Of a stretch of 64,000 nucleotides of DNA, positions 50,798 to 59,098 are shown piece by piece; position 1 is the stretch's first letter, and the number at the start of each line of letters is the position of its first letter. The position numbers were made by a program, and so were the translations under genes. A model generated the notes under the pieces. The model searched no databases, had not been told where the DNA came from, and was given only the letters and a program-made list of their open reading frames with translations. The stretch is from positions 124,001-188,000 of the forward strand of contig NZ_JBBHZZ010000004.1 in NCBI RefSeq assembly GCF_037482405.1. Reading direction: 5' to 3'. Origin of the DNA: Pseudokineococcus marinus. Its GTDB lineage: Bacteria; Actinomycetota; Actinomycetes; Actinomycetales; Quadrisphaeraceae.

Positions 50798-51832
50798 TCA
50801 GGCGGGGGGCGGCGGACCGGTGGTCTCGCCGACGAGCAGGCTCGGGACGAGCAGCTCCTGGACGGGGCCGGTGCGCCGCCCGGTGACGAGGTCGACGAGG
50901 AGCGCCGCGGCGTCCTCGCCCATCTGCTGCCGGGGCAGCGCGAAGCCCGTCACGCGCGGCGCCGTCTCGACGCCGCCGGACTCGCCGAGCACGGCGAGAG
51001 ACATCTCCTGCGGGACGGCGACGTCGGCATCGTCAGCGGCGGCGAGGAGCGCGGCCAGCAGGTCGTTGGCGTCGTTCTCCTCGGTGACCACGGCGGTGAC
51101 GCCCGACGCGCGCCAGGACTGCAGGGCGCGGGCGTCGATGCTCGAGGCGTAGGCGCGCTGCACCTGCCCGCGGAGGCCGGCCGCGGCGACGGCCCGCCAG
51201 AAGCCCTCCTCGCGGTCCGCCGAGGCGACGGCGTCGTCGGTGCCGCGCACGTAGAGCAGCGCCGTGTGGCCCAGCCCGGCGAGGTGGTCGACGACCTGCG
51301 CGGCGCCGGCCACGTAGTCGGCGCCGACGTAGGACAGGCGCCCGCCGAGCTCGGTCCGCCGGCCGACGTAGACGACGGGGTACCCCGCGTCGAGCAGCTG
51401 CTGCAGCTGCTCCTCGGGCACGTGGCGGCCGAGGAACAGGCAGCCGTCGGCGAGCCGCACCTTCTGCACGGCCTCGCCGCCGCGGGAGGACGACGTCCCG
51501 GTGAAGAGGAGCAGGTCGTAGCCCAGCCGCGCCGCCGACCGCTCGATGCCGACGAGGAAGGGGTAGTAGGAGTCACGGACCTCGACGGGGAAAGCGTCCG
51601 TGAACGTGTAGACGCCGAGCAGGTCGGTGCTCTGCGCCGCGAGCCGCCGGGCCACCGGGTCGGGCACGTAGCCCAGGGTCCGGGCGGCCAGCGCCACCCG
51701 CTCGAGCGTCGAGGCCGAGAGCGAGGCCCGCGCCGGGCTCGTGCCGAGCGCCGTCGAGACCGTGGCCTGCGAGACGCCCGCGAGCGCCGCGACGTCGGCC
51801 TGGCGGGGACGACGACGGATGACGTCCGTCAC
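50798..51832 (-). CDS. LacI family regulator of the hydantoinase operon
   Basis: 344-aa repressor. The HTH is RQADVAALAGVSQATVSTALG with hinge LGYVPDPVARRLAAQ and a periplasmic-binding-like domain (LLGVYTFTDAFPVEV, GCLFLGRHVPEEQLQQLL, VAVPQEMSLAVLGESG). The GTG at 51832 lies 8 bp after GGAGGAGG; an upstream start would put operator sequence inside the gene. First gene of the leftward operon ending at 44790. Three matching palindromes at 51881-51996 are the likely operators. Confidence 0.88.
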   Translation of the reverse strand: MTDVIRRRPRQADVAALAGVSQATVSTALGTSPARASLSASTLERVALAARTLGYVPDPVARRLAAQSTDLLGVYTFTDAFPVEVRDSYYPFLVGIERSAARLGYDLLLFTGTSSSRGGEAVQKVRLADGCLFLGRHVPEEQLQQLLDAGYPVVYVGRRTELGGRLSYVGADYVAGAAQVVDHLAGLGHTALLYVRGTDDAVASADREEGFWRAVAAAGLRGQVQRAYASSIDARALQSWRASGVTAVVTEENDANDLLAALLAAADDADVAVPQEMSLAVLGESGGVETAPRVTGFALPRQQMGEDAAALLVDLVTGRRTGPVQELLVPSLLVGETTGPPPPA

Positions 51833-51880
51833 GGTCACCACCTCCTCCGTCGGCCGCGGCGTCGGCACCGGCCGGGGCGG

Positions 51881-51894
51881 CTGATGCGCATCGA
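51881..51894. promoter_or_regulatory. LacI operator 1 (O1)
   Basis: CTGATGCGCATCGA with a perfect GATGCGCATC core, 49 bp upstream of the LacI GTG; closest of three related sites. Confidence 0.6.
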
Positions 51895-51935
51895 GGTGGT
51901 GACCATGTCCAGCGGCATGGCGCCGGGTCAACGGT

Positions 51936-51949
51936 CTGATGCGTATCAG
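51936..51949. promoter_or_regulatory. LacI operator 2 (O2)
   Basis: CTGATGCGTATCAG, a palindrome apart from the central G/T pair; the exact reverse complement of O3. Confidence 0.72.
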
Positions 51950-51982
51950 TGGCGCTCCTAACCGGACCATCACTCAGCGTTG

Positions 51983-51996
51983 CTGATACGCATCAG
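51983..51996. promoter_or_regulatory. LacI operator 3 (O3)
   Basis: CTGATACGCATCAG, reverse complement of O2 and 47 bp further upstream. It lies 78 bp before the phd-type gene, so it may also affect that promoter. Confidence 0.72.
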
Positions 51997-52073
51997 ACTC
52001 ACCGGCCCCCAGGACCATCGGAGCCAGCGACCACGTCAGCACCGCCGTAGCACGCGCGCGCTACAGTCGTGGC

Positions 52074-52349
52074 ATGCGCTCCATCAGCCAGCGTGAGCTG
52101 CGCAACTCCAGCGGTCAGGTGCTGCGCGACCTGGCGGCGGGCGAGGAGCTCATGGTCACGAGCAACGGCGAGCCGATCGGCGTCCTGCGCATGGACCCAC
52201 CCCCCACGGAGCGCCGGCGCGTCGTCAGCCCGGAGCAGTACGCCGCCGTCATGGGCGACGTCCCGACGTTGACGCCGGACCAGCAGCGGGCCTGGCTCGA
52301 GGACTCCCGGACGGACGACGAGGGCTGCGACCCCTGGACGCCGGCGTGA
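52074..52349 (+). CDS. Phd/YefM-type antitoxin
   Basis: 91-aa antitoxin. The Phd/YefM fold is MRSISQRELRNSSGQVLRDLAAGEELMVTSNGEPIGVL (in parts), with a flexible acidic C-terminal toxin-binding tail. TACAGT lies just upstream of the ATG as a plausible -10. The PIN toxin gene overlaps its stop. Expected to bind and neutralise the toxin and repress the operon. Confidence 0.87.
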   Translation: MRSISQRELRNSSGQVLRDLAAGEELMVTSNGEPIGVLRMDPPPTERRRVVSPEQYAAVMGDVPTLTPDQQRAWLEDSRTDDEGCDPWTPA

Positions 52350-52723
52350 CGGACCTGCTCGACACCAGCGTCCTCATCGGCGACGACCCCGTCCGCAACG
52401 CTTCCGCCGTCTCGGTCATCAGCCTCGTCGAGCTGGCCTCGGGCATCAACCGCCCCGGCCTCAGCCCTGCCGAGACGCGGGTGCGCCGCGCGCGCTGGAC
52501 GGCGATCGAGTCGATGTTCGCGCCGATCCCCGTCGACCGCCCCGTCCTCTTGGCGTACCTCCAGGTCGACCAGGCCGTCCGCTCCGTCGGCCGCGACCCG
52601 CGGCCGCGCCGCACGGACCTCCTCATCGCCGCCACCGCCCTGGCCCACGACCTCCGCCTGCTGACCCGCAACCCCGCCGACTTCCTCGGGCTGGAGCACC
52701 TGGTCGAGGTCGTCACTCCCTGA
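52346..52723 (+). CDS. PIN domain toxin (FitB/VapC-like)
   Basis: 125-aa PIN ribonuclease toxin. Acidic positions are in TDLLDTSVLIG, SLVELASG, RRTDLLIAATAL and LTRNPADF; the TRN form of the last motif is common in FitB-like toxins. The GTG overlaps the antitoxin stop (GTGA). It is the third toxin-antitoxin pair in the window and is paired with a Phd-type, not a VapB-type, antitoxin. Confidence 0.87.
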   Translation: MTDLLDTSVLIGDDPVRNASAVSVISLVELASGINRPGLSPAETRVRRARWTAIESMFAPIPVDRPVLLAYLQVDQAVRSVGRDPRPRRTDLLIAATALAHDLRLLTRNPADFLGLEHLVEVVTP

Positions 52724-52782
52724 GAGGTCCGCGGCGCTCGCCCGAGGCGCTCGGAAGTCGCGGCGCAGCGACGGCGATGACG

Positions 52783-52829
52783 GCGGACTTCGGGGGCCAT
52801 ACGGCGGCGCGTCGCCCCACGAAGTCCGC
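52783..52829. repeat. Intergenic palindromic repeat, copy B
   Basis: GCGGACTTCG (52783-52792) and CGAAGTCCGC (52820-52829), the same perfect 10-bp arms as copy A at 1638-1684 with a similar GGGGCCATACGGCG centre. It lies between the PIN toxin gene and the PLP enzyme gene, the only repeat family seen twice far apart in the window. Confidence 0.6.
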
Positions 52830-52945
52830 GCTCGCGCCCCCGCGCCAGCCGTCTGCCAACGTTGACAGGCCCGCCGCGTACTCGACGCCCTCACCCCCTT
52901 CCCCCGGGGACGACGACGAGGTCACGACCCAGGAGGAGCACTGCC

Positions 52946-54131
52946 ATGACGGGCGCCGACGCCGTCACGAGGTCCGACGCCGAGATCTGCACGACCGCCG
53001 GCATGGACCCGAGCACCCACCACGGCGCCGTCGCCCCGCCGATCTACCAGACGAGCCTGTTCGCGCAGCCGTCGATGGCGGTCTTCGCCGAGCATCAGGC
53101 CTCCGAGCACGAGCACCTTCGTTGACAGCCGCGGCGCCAACCCCACCGTCGCCGTCCTCGCCGGCGCCCTGGCCGAGCTCGAGCGCGGCGAGGCCGCCCA
53201 GTGCTTCGGCTCCGGCATGGGCGCCATCAGCGCGGTGTGGTCGACGCTGCTGCGCGCCGGCGACCACGTGCTCCTGCTCAACGACGTCTACGGCCCCACG
53301 CTGCAGCTGGCCCGGCACCTCGAGCGCCTCAGCGTCGAGCACACCGTCGTCCGCTCGCCGGGCGAGGACTGGGAGCAGCACCTGCGCCCGAGCACGCGGC
53401 TCATCCACCTCGAGAGCCCGGGCACCTATCGGATGAAGGTCCTCGACCTGCGGGCGATCGCCGACGTCGCCCGCGCCCGCGGCATCACCACGGTCATCGA
53501 CGGCACGTGGGCGACGCCGCTGTTCCAGAAGCCGCTCGAGCACGGCATCGACGTCGTCGTGCACTCCCTCACCAAGTACGTCGGCGGCCACAGCGACGTC
53601 CTCGGCGGCGCCGTCATCGGCTCGGCGGCGTTCGTCCGCGACCTCTTCTACGCCGGCTTCCAGCTGCAGGGCTCGGTGATGTCGGCCCTGGAGGCCTCCC
53701 TCGTCCTCCGCGGCCTGCGGACCCTGCCGGTGCGGATGGCCGAGCACCAGCGCAACGCGATCCGCGTCGTCGAGTACCTCCAGACCTGCCCCGAGGTCGC
53801 GGCCGTCCACCACCCCCACGCCGACCTGCCCGCCGACCACCGCCTGCGCCGCGAGCAGCTCACCGGCGTCACCGGCCTGATCGGCCTCGACCTCGCCGAG
53901 GCCACCCCGCAGGCCGTCGCGCGGTTCGTCGACGCCCTGCGCCTGTTCCGCATCGGCCCCAGTTGGGGCGGCTACGAGAGCCTCGTCACCTCCCCGAGCA
54001 AGCCCGGCGGCAAGGCCGCGATGGCCGCCCAGGTCTTCTCCCCCGGCATGGTCCGCCTGTCGGTCGGGCTCGAGGGCGCCGACGCCCAGATCGCCGACCT
54101 CGCCCAGGCCCTCGACTGCCTCGCCCGCTGA
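52946..54131 (+). CDS. Cystathionine gamma-synthase-type PLP enzyme, frameshifted
   Basis: Cys/Met metabolism PLP enzyme (transsulfuration family). N-terminal APPIYQTSLFAQPSMAVF and, in another frame, SRGANPTVAVLAGALAELE and the PLP-Lys site HSLTKYVGGHSDVLGG. One extra base near 53117 causes the switch: removing it gives ...EHEHFVDSRGANPTV and a 394-aa frame from 52946 to 54131. ATG at 52946 behind AGGAGGAG. Exact reaction (gamma-synthase, beta- or gamma-lyase) cannot be fixed. Likely sequencing error; otherwise a fresh pseudogene. Confidence 0.78.
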
Positions 54132-54721
54132 CCCCCACTCCCCCTCAGTAGGAGCCCTCATGGCGCATGACCCTCGACACCACCCACGACCGCGGCGACG
54201 AGCCGCCCGGCCCGAGGAGGCGCAAGTACACCTCGTCCCGGCCGCTACAGCGGCTCGCATGCTGGAGGGACGTCTGGCCCTGGAGAGCACTCCCCCGGGC
54301 GTTGCGGAGGCGTCTTCGCGCGCAAGCCACCGCCGGCGGCGGCGGCGGCAAGCGACGACTCACCGCCGCAACTGGGGGAGCGCGAGCCCCGCACGAAGGC
54401 TCTGAGCAACTAGACCCCCGCGCTCGCCCCCCAGGCCGCCCGCGGGCTCGCCTGCCTGACGACCACTACGCGAACCCGTCGCATGGGGCACTGACCGTGA
54501 AGTAGACGCAGTACGACCGCAGGCCGCGATATGACCGTCAGCCGCTGCGACGACAGCGCGTCGTCGTGACCCAGTGCCGACGTGTGTCTACTGTCTGCCA
54601 TCAAGGAGCATTGGGCGCTAGTCGCAACGGGCACTGCTAGTTCACCGCTGGGGCGTGGACGCCTATGTCGACACTCCACGCGCACCACGACGGTGATGCG
54701 ACCAAGATGACGGGGGGCTTC
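54132..54721. other. 590-bp gap leading into an AT-richer island
   Basis: No gene, tRNA or terminator that I can support. The first ~370 bp keep the high GC of the chromosome; from about 54520 the base composition falls and stays lower through hamA and hamB. This marks the left border of a probable acquired segment. No integrase or clear attachment repeat seen. Confidence 0.45.
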
Positions 54722-55570
54722 ATGAGCAAACCGCTGCTCGTGTGCCGCAAGAGCGACGACGAGATCAAGCCGAAACTCAAGGTATTCTGTGTCGGCTATG
54801 AGCAAGGCCGATGGCGTGCGCAAGAATTAGTAAGAGACGCCTTCCGTCGCCATCTCACCTCCTTCGCGCTAAGCTACTCAGAGTGGCAAAAGGTTGACGG
54901 CGACAGTGCCGCTGCAGCGCTCGCTCGATCGGCCAAGATGGTCTATGACACTGACAAGTACGAGCGACGAGGCGAATTTGGGGAACTTATCCTCCACGGC
55001 ATACTTCGAGACTTCTACGGGGCCGAACCTGCCGTAAGCAAAATCTTCTTCCTCGACTCCCCTAACGAGACAGCGAAAGGGTTCGACGCCGTCCATGTCG
55101 TAGTCGATGACACAGGCGAACTCGACGTTTGGCTGGGGGAAGCGAAGCTCTATACCGACATGAAGTCGGCGATCAACGCGGTAGTGCGCAGCATCCAAGA
55201 CCACATCAGCAACGAGTTCCTGCGCCGAGAATTCATCGCGGTCTCCAATAAGTTCGACGATGGATGGCCGCACAGTGCTGCACTGACTGAACTGCTGGAC
55301 GAGAACACGTCACTCGATGTGATCCTGGACCGAATAGTTATGCCGGTCCTGCTTACCTTCCAGTCTGATGTAATTGCACGACATAACAAGGTCTCTGACG
55401 CCTACATCGAAGATCTGCTACAGGAGGCGCAGGAAGCTTGGGAGATCTTCAAGGATGGCTTGCCTGCTGACTTCCCCGTGGTCATCGCCTTCATTGTGCT
55501 TCCGCTGAAGGAGACGAAGGCGGTGCGGGACCTCGCCCACAACACGCTGATGACCTACCAGACACTGTAG
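54722..55570 (+). CDS. hamA: HamA, nuclease subunit of Hachiman defence system
   Basis: 282-aa protein of the HamA (DUF1837) family. PD-(D/E)xK nuclease features are visible: Glu88 in EFGELILHGIL, Asp122 in KGFDAVHVV and Glu140-x-Lys142 in WLGEAKLY. In Hachiman, HamA is the DNA-degrading effector held in check by HamB. ATG at 54722 follows a G-rich site by 4 bases; ATGs at 54707 and 54665 are alternatives. Codon use is clearly less GC-biased than in the flanking genes. HamB starts 9 bp after its stop. Confidence 0.87.
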   Translation: MSKPLLVCRKSDDEIKPKLKVFCVGYEQGRWRAQELVRDAFRRHLTSFALSYSEWQKVDGDSAAAALARSAKMVYDTDKYERRGEFGELILHGILRDFYGAEPAVSKIFFLDSPNETAKGFDAVHVVVDDTGELDVWLGEAKLYTDMKSAINAVVRSIQDHISNEFLRREFIAVSNKFDDGWPHSAALTELLDENTSLDVILDRIVMPVLLTFQSDVIARHNKVSDAYIEDLLQEAQEAWEIFKDGLPADFPVVIAFIVLPLKETKAVRDLAHNTLMTYQTL

Positions 55571-55579
55571 CGGAGAAAC

Positions 55580-57708
55580 ATGACTCAGCCGGTGGATGCT
55601 TCAGGTCTCCGAGAGATAAGGACGCTCGCTCGTTATACGCGAGAGCCGAGTCGTCACGAGGAAGGACGACAGCGGCTCATCCGCTTCCTAGATTTGTACG
55701 CAGGCATGTCGGCGATCGATTCAGTGGTCGACTCGCTCTGCATTCACTTCGGGCTTTATCCGTATTTGAGTCTGCAGCGACCGGGGCTGTCAGCGGCCGA
55801 GGCCCTGGCCGTGGAGTTTCACCGCCCGGACGTCAATCTCCAGGACAGAGATTTCCTTTTCCACTCGGAGCAATCATCTGTCTTCTATCGACTCATGGAC
55901 GGCAGAAGCGTCATCCTGTCTGCGCCGACATCCTTCGGCAAGTCTGTCATCTTGGACGCCCTCGTGGCTTCCGAGAAGTGGCGAAACATTGTTGTCATCG
56001 TGCCGACCATCGCACTCATTGATGAGGTGCGGCGTCGTCTTGTCAGGTTCTCGGAACGCTATAACGTCATAACGCATCCCAGTCAGGCGGCGGAGGATCG
56101 GAATATCTACGTTCTCACTCAGGAACGCTTTCTAGAATTACCGACCATGCCTGAAGTCGACCTCTTCATGATTGACGAGTTCTACAAACTCAACGCTCGT
56201 GACTCCAACGACCAACGAATGAGTCTTCTCAACATCGCGTGGAGTCGCCTGCGGGCTACCGGGGCACAGTATTATCTAACTGGGCCGAACGTGAGCAGCC
56301 TAGCGGCCTCCTTAGATTCCGACCTGCGTGGCAGTCTGATGGTGTCGAACTACCAGACCGTGGCGGTGGACGTGGAAGACCGTTCATACGTGTCGGACAA
56401 TGACCGCCTCGAAGATATGGCCGACTACTGGTCTGGTCTGACGGGTTCCACGCTGGTCTTCGTCTCTGCGCCTTCTCGAGCCGAGCGGGTGGCTGTCGAT
56501 GTTTCCCGCTTCGACGCTGTCCCACCCCCGGGTGCCTTCACCACCGACGTTGCAGCTTGGTTGGCCCTCAACTACCACCCCTCTTGGCGGGTTGTGGCGG
56601 CCCTCCAGAGAGGCGTAGGCACCCATACCGGGCCTATGCCTCGAAGCCTGCAACGAATCATGATTCGACTCTTTGGAACTGGGCAAATTCAAGACTTGGT
56701 GTGTACCACCACGTTGATCGAAGGTGTCAACACCTCAGCCAAAAATGTCGTCATATATGATAGGCTATTGATCGTCAACCGATCGACTATTTCACCTTCA
56801 GTAACGTCAGGGGGCGAGCCGGTCGGATGGCGAGCCACTTTGTGGGCAACGTCATCACGTACATGGCGCCGCCCGCGGCCGTAGAGACTGAGGTCGACAT
56901 ACCCATCGACTCGCAATCGGAGGCGGCCCCCCTTTCGTCAATCGTCCAGCTTGCTGAGCGTGACCTCAATAGTGTCTCCAGGGAACGCCTTCAAGCCGTG
57001 ATGGGGCAACCTGACTTATCCATAGAGACCATAAGGGCGAATCGAGGATTCGACCCAGAGTTGCAAATTGAGGCTGCCCGGCAATTGAAGTCACAGCGAG
57101 CACTGAGGAGAAACTTCGCCTGGTCTGGTTACCCCACCGCTAACGAGGGTCGGGCGGTACTCGAGTTCGCCTTCGTGCAGTTGATGAGCCCGCGACAGCG
57201 CCGCGGCATGAATGTCAATCGTCTATTGGGCACCCTCGGTGCAGTCCGTGACGCGCAAGGTGACTTCAGAGAATTGGTCGCCCGTCAGAACATGTATCGG
57301 TTTCCGAGCGAGGACCTCAGTGACGTGGTCGCTTCCGTTCTTGCGTTCCAGCGCAATTGGATGGGTTTCACAATTCCGTCACTGCTGCGCGCATCTCAAC
57401 GCATCTACAACGAGGTGGCTACCTCGCTGGGCGAAGCACGGGGCAACTACGAGTTCTACTTGTCGCGAGTGGAGAATCTATTCCTCGCCCCAAACCTCCT
57501 AGAACTCGACGAGTACGGTCTGCCGTTGCCCCTGGCCCTACGCTTTTCCCAACTAGGCATGGTCGAAGAAGGGGACATATCGCAAGTGCTCGAGAGTTTC
57601 ATAGCACTGGCCCAGCAGCCGCGGACCCGTTCGGCCCTGTCGGAGGTGGAGCTTTGGATTGTCGATGATGTGCTAGCAGGCCTCGGTGTTGTGTCCAGGC
57701 CGAACTAA
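55580..57708 (+). CDS. hamB: HamB, helicase subunit of Hachiman defence system, frameshifted
   Basis: Superfamily 2 helicase. Motif I is ILSAPTSFGKS (Lys121), Ia VPTIALIDEV, motif II MIDEFYKL, the DEFY form typical of HamB. Motif VI (SNVRGRAGRM) and the ~290-residue C-terminal region are in another frame. The shift is near 56794, where one T seems missing from CCTTC; restoring it reads ISPFSNVRGRAGRMASHFVG and gives a 709-aa protein. HamB senses damaged or phage DNA and releases HamA. Whether the shift is an error or a real loss of function needs reads. Lower GC than surroundings. Confidence 0.85.
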
Positions 57709-58100
57709 TACTTAAGCTGACCCGGCGCAACTCGTATCGCTCACGGATGCGCAGGCGGGTGGCACGTCGGCATGGACATGCAGAAACCGTTTTGGCCGTG
57801 GCGCCCCCTCCGGGGTTCACGAACAATCACGCTGTGGCCGGGGGCTAGTTGCCTCCGGCCCTAAGCGACGATCGGGCGATTCGCTAGGTCACGTTCGGGC
57901 GCCCAAGACAACGCCGCGCAGATGTTCCAGGCGCCCTTGCAGGCCTCGATCGACCCTCGAACGTGCCGGGTCGGTCAAGGTAAACCGAAGCGTCGGCGGC
58001 CCTCTCGGCCAGCCTCCGGTCCAGGGTACTTAGCTCGACATGGGCGGCCGGGACGCTAGAACTGATGGCCCTATGCCGCCCCATCGGCATACTCGCGCCC
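57709..58100. other. 392-bp gap after hamB
   Basis: No convincing gene on either strand: short frames with Arg/Ser/Pro-biased composition and no ribosome-binding site. Base composition rises back towards the chromosomal level. Probable right part of the acquired segment. Confidence 0.4.
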
Positions 58101-58517
58101 TTAGAACCTTCGGTGCGAGTACCGGTACAAGAGCAAGGAAGGGACCAAGCCCAGCAGCGTTCCGACGGCGACACCAACCTGCGCGGCGACGACAAGCAAG
58201 GGCGGCTCGGGCGGCACTATGACCGCCCCTAAGCCCAAGATCGAGACGACGCCGATCGCCAACACTCCGCACGGGGCGAGCACGGGCAGCAAGCCCACCC
58301 ACTTCTCACGCTCGTCGACGTACCTGCGCGCCGCCAATCGTTGACGGGTTAGGCGCCGCGCCATCACGGCCACCCAAGGAGTGACGAGGCTGACCATAAA
58401 GATGCCCAGAAAGCAGAGAGCAACGAGGCTTCCTCCGCTCGGCAAAATGCCCGGGGGCTCTGGCATCGGTGGCAGGCCCACTGCCATAAGGTGCCTCACC
58501 TGCAGAAGCGGGTCCAT
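58101..58517 (-). CDS. Small membrane protein
   Basis: 138-aa hypothetical membrane protein. ATG at 58517 follows GAGGAGACGTTG, a good ribosome-binding site. About three TM helices (SLVALCFLGIFMVSLVTPWVAV, VLAPCGVLAIGVVSILGLGAV, LVVAAQVGVAVGTLLGLVP) with a basic cytoplasmic loop RRLTRQRLAARRYVDEREKW. No family recognised. Its position beside hamB, in the same composition island, makes it a candidate cargo or accessory gene, but there is no direct evidence of a link. Confidence 0.55.
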   Translation of the reverse strand: MDPLLQVRHLMAVGLPPMPEPPGILPSGGSLVALCFLGIFMVSLVTPWVAVMARRLTRQRLAARRYVDEREKWVGLLPVLAPCGVLAIGVVSILGLGAVIVPPEPPLLVVAAQVGVAVGTLLGLVPSLLLYRYSHRRF

Positions 58518-59098
58518 CAACGTCTCCTCTAAAGTCGGACACTTCGGGAGCGAACCATGCCAGAGACCACCGACAGGCGGGTGACGGTGCGACTGCAGCT
58601 TGGAGGTCGGGGCGACGGTTATGCGCCAACGAAGTGGCCGCCAAGCGGTCCGCACCCCTCCGCGACAGGCCCCCACCTGCCCGGTGGGAAGCCGTGGAGG
58701 TGGGGCGCCTCGCCTGGGTACGGGCATCAGGCGGCGTTCCGGCAGGGCAGCATGATGGCGTCGGCGACTGCGGCGGCGGACACGGCATCAGAGCAGGCCC
58801 GAGACGTCTCCGGCCGTTCCACCGGCGCCGGGGTCGACGCCACCGGAGAGCATGTTTCTCGCGTCGCCGCCTGAGCTTCGAGCGTAAGCGTCATCGCTGC
58901 ACTTGCTGCCCGCGGGGGCGTGGCCGGGCGCGTCATCCCCTAGGCAGAAGCTCGCAGGCGTCGTCGGCGGCGTCTAGACCGGAGGAGTCGCTTCGTCACG
59001 GTCAGACTCCGCCTGCACCGTCCGGTGGGTGTCACAGTCGGCGCAGCGTCTCGCACTGGGTTCAGTGAGGATTGGGGCTTGTGCGGCCGTCACGGGCC
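58518..59098. other. 581-bp gap before nuoN
   Basis: No supported gene. A rightward frame from 58557 (105 codons) starts with an ATG but has low-complexity sequence and no homology I can see. No clear terminator for nuoN on its 3' side. Right border of the segment between hamB and the nuo operon. Confidence 0.4.

Noticed and set aside
52730..52945. SAM or cobalamin riboswitch before the transsulfuration gene
   Set aside because: No conserved core could be recognised; the visible structure is the dispersed palindromic repeat.
54132..54660. tRNA gene or attachment site at the island border
   Set aside because: No cloverleaf or CCA-bearing sequence and no direct repeat at the far side could be recognised.
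56827..57708. Separate 293-aa gene after hamB
   Set aside because: It begins inside helicase motif VI and continues hamB after a one-base shift.
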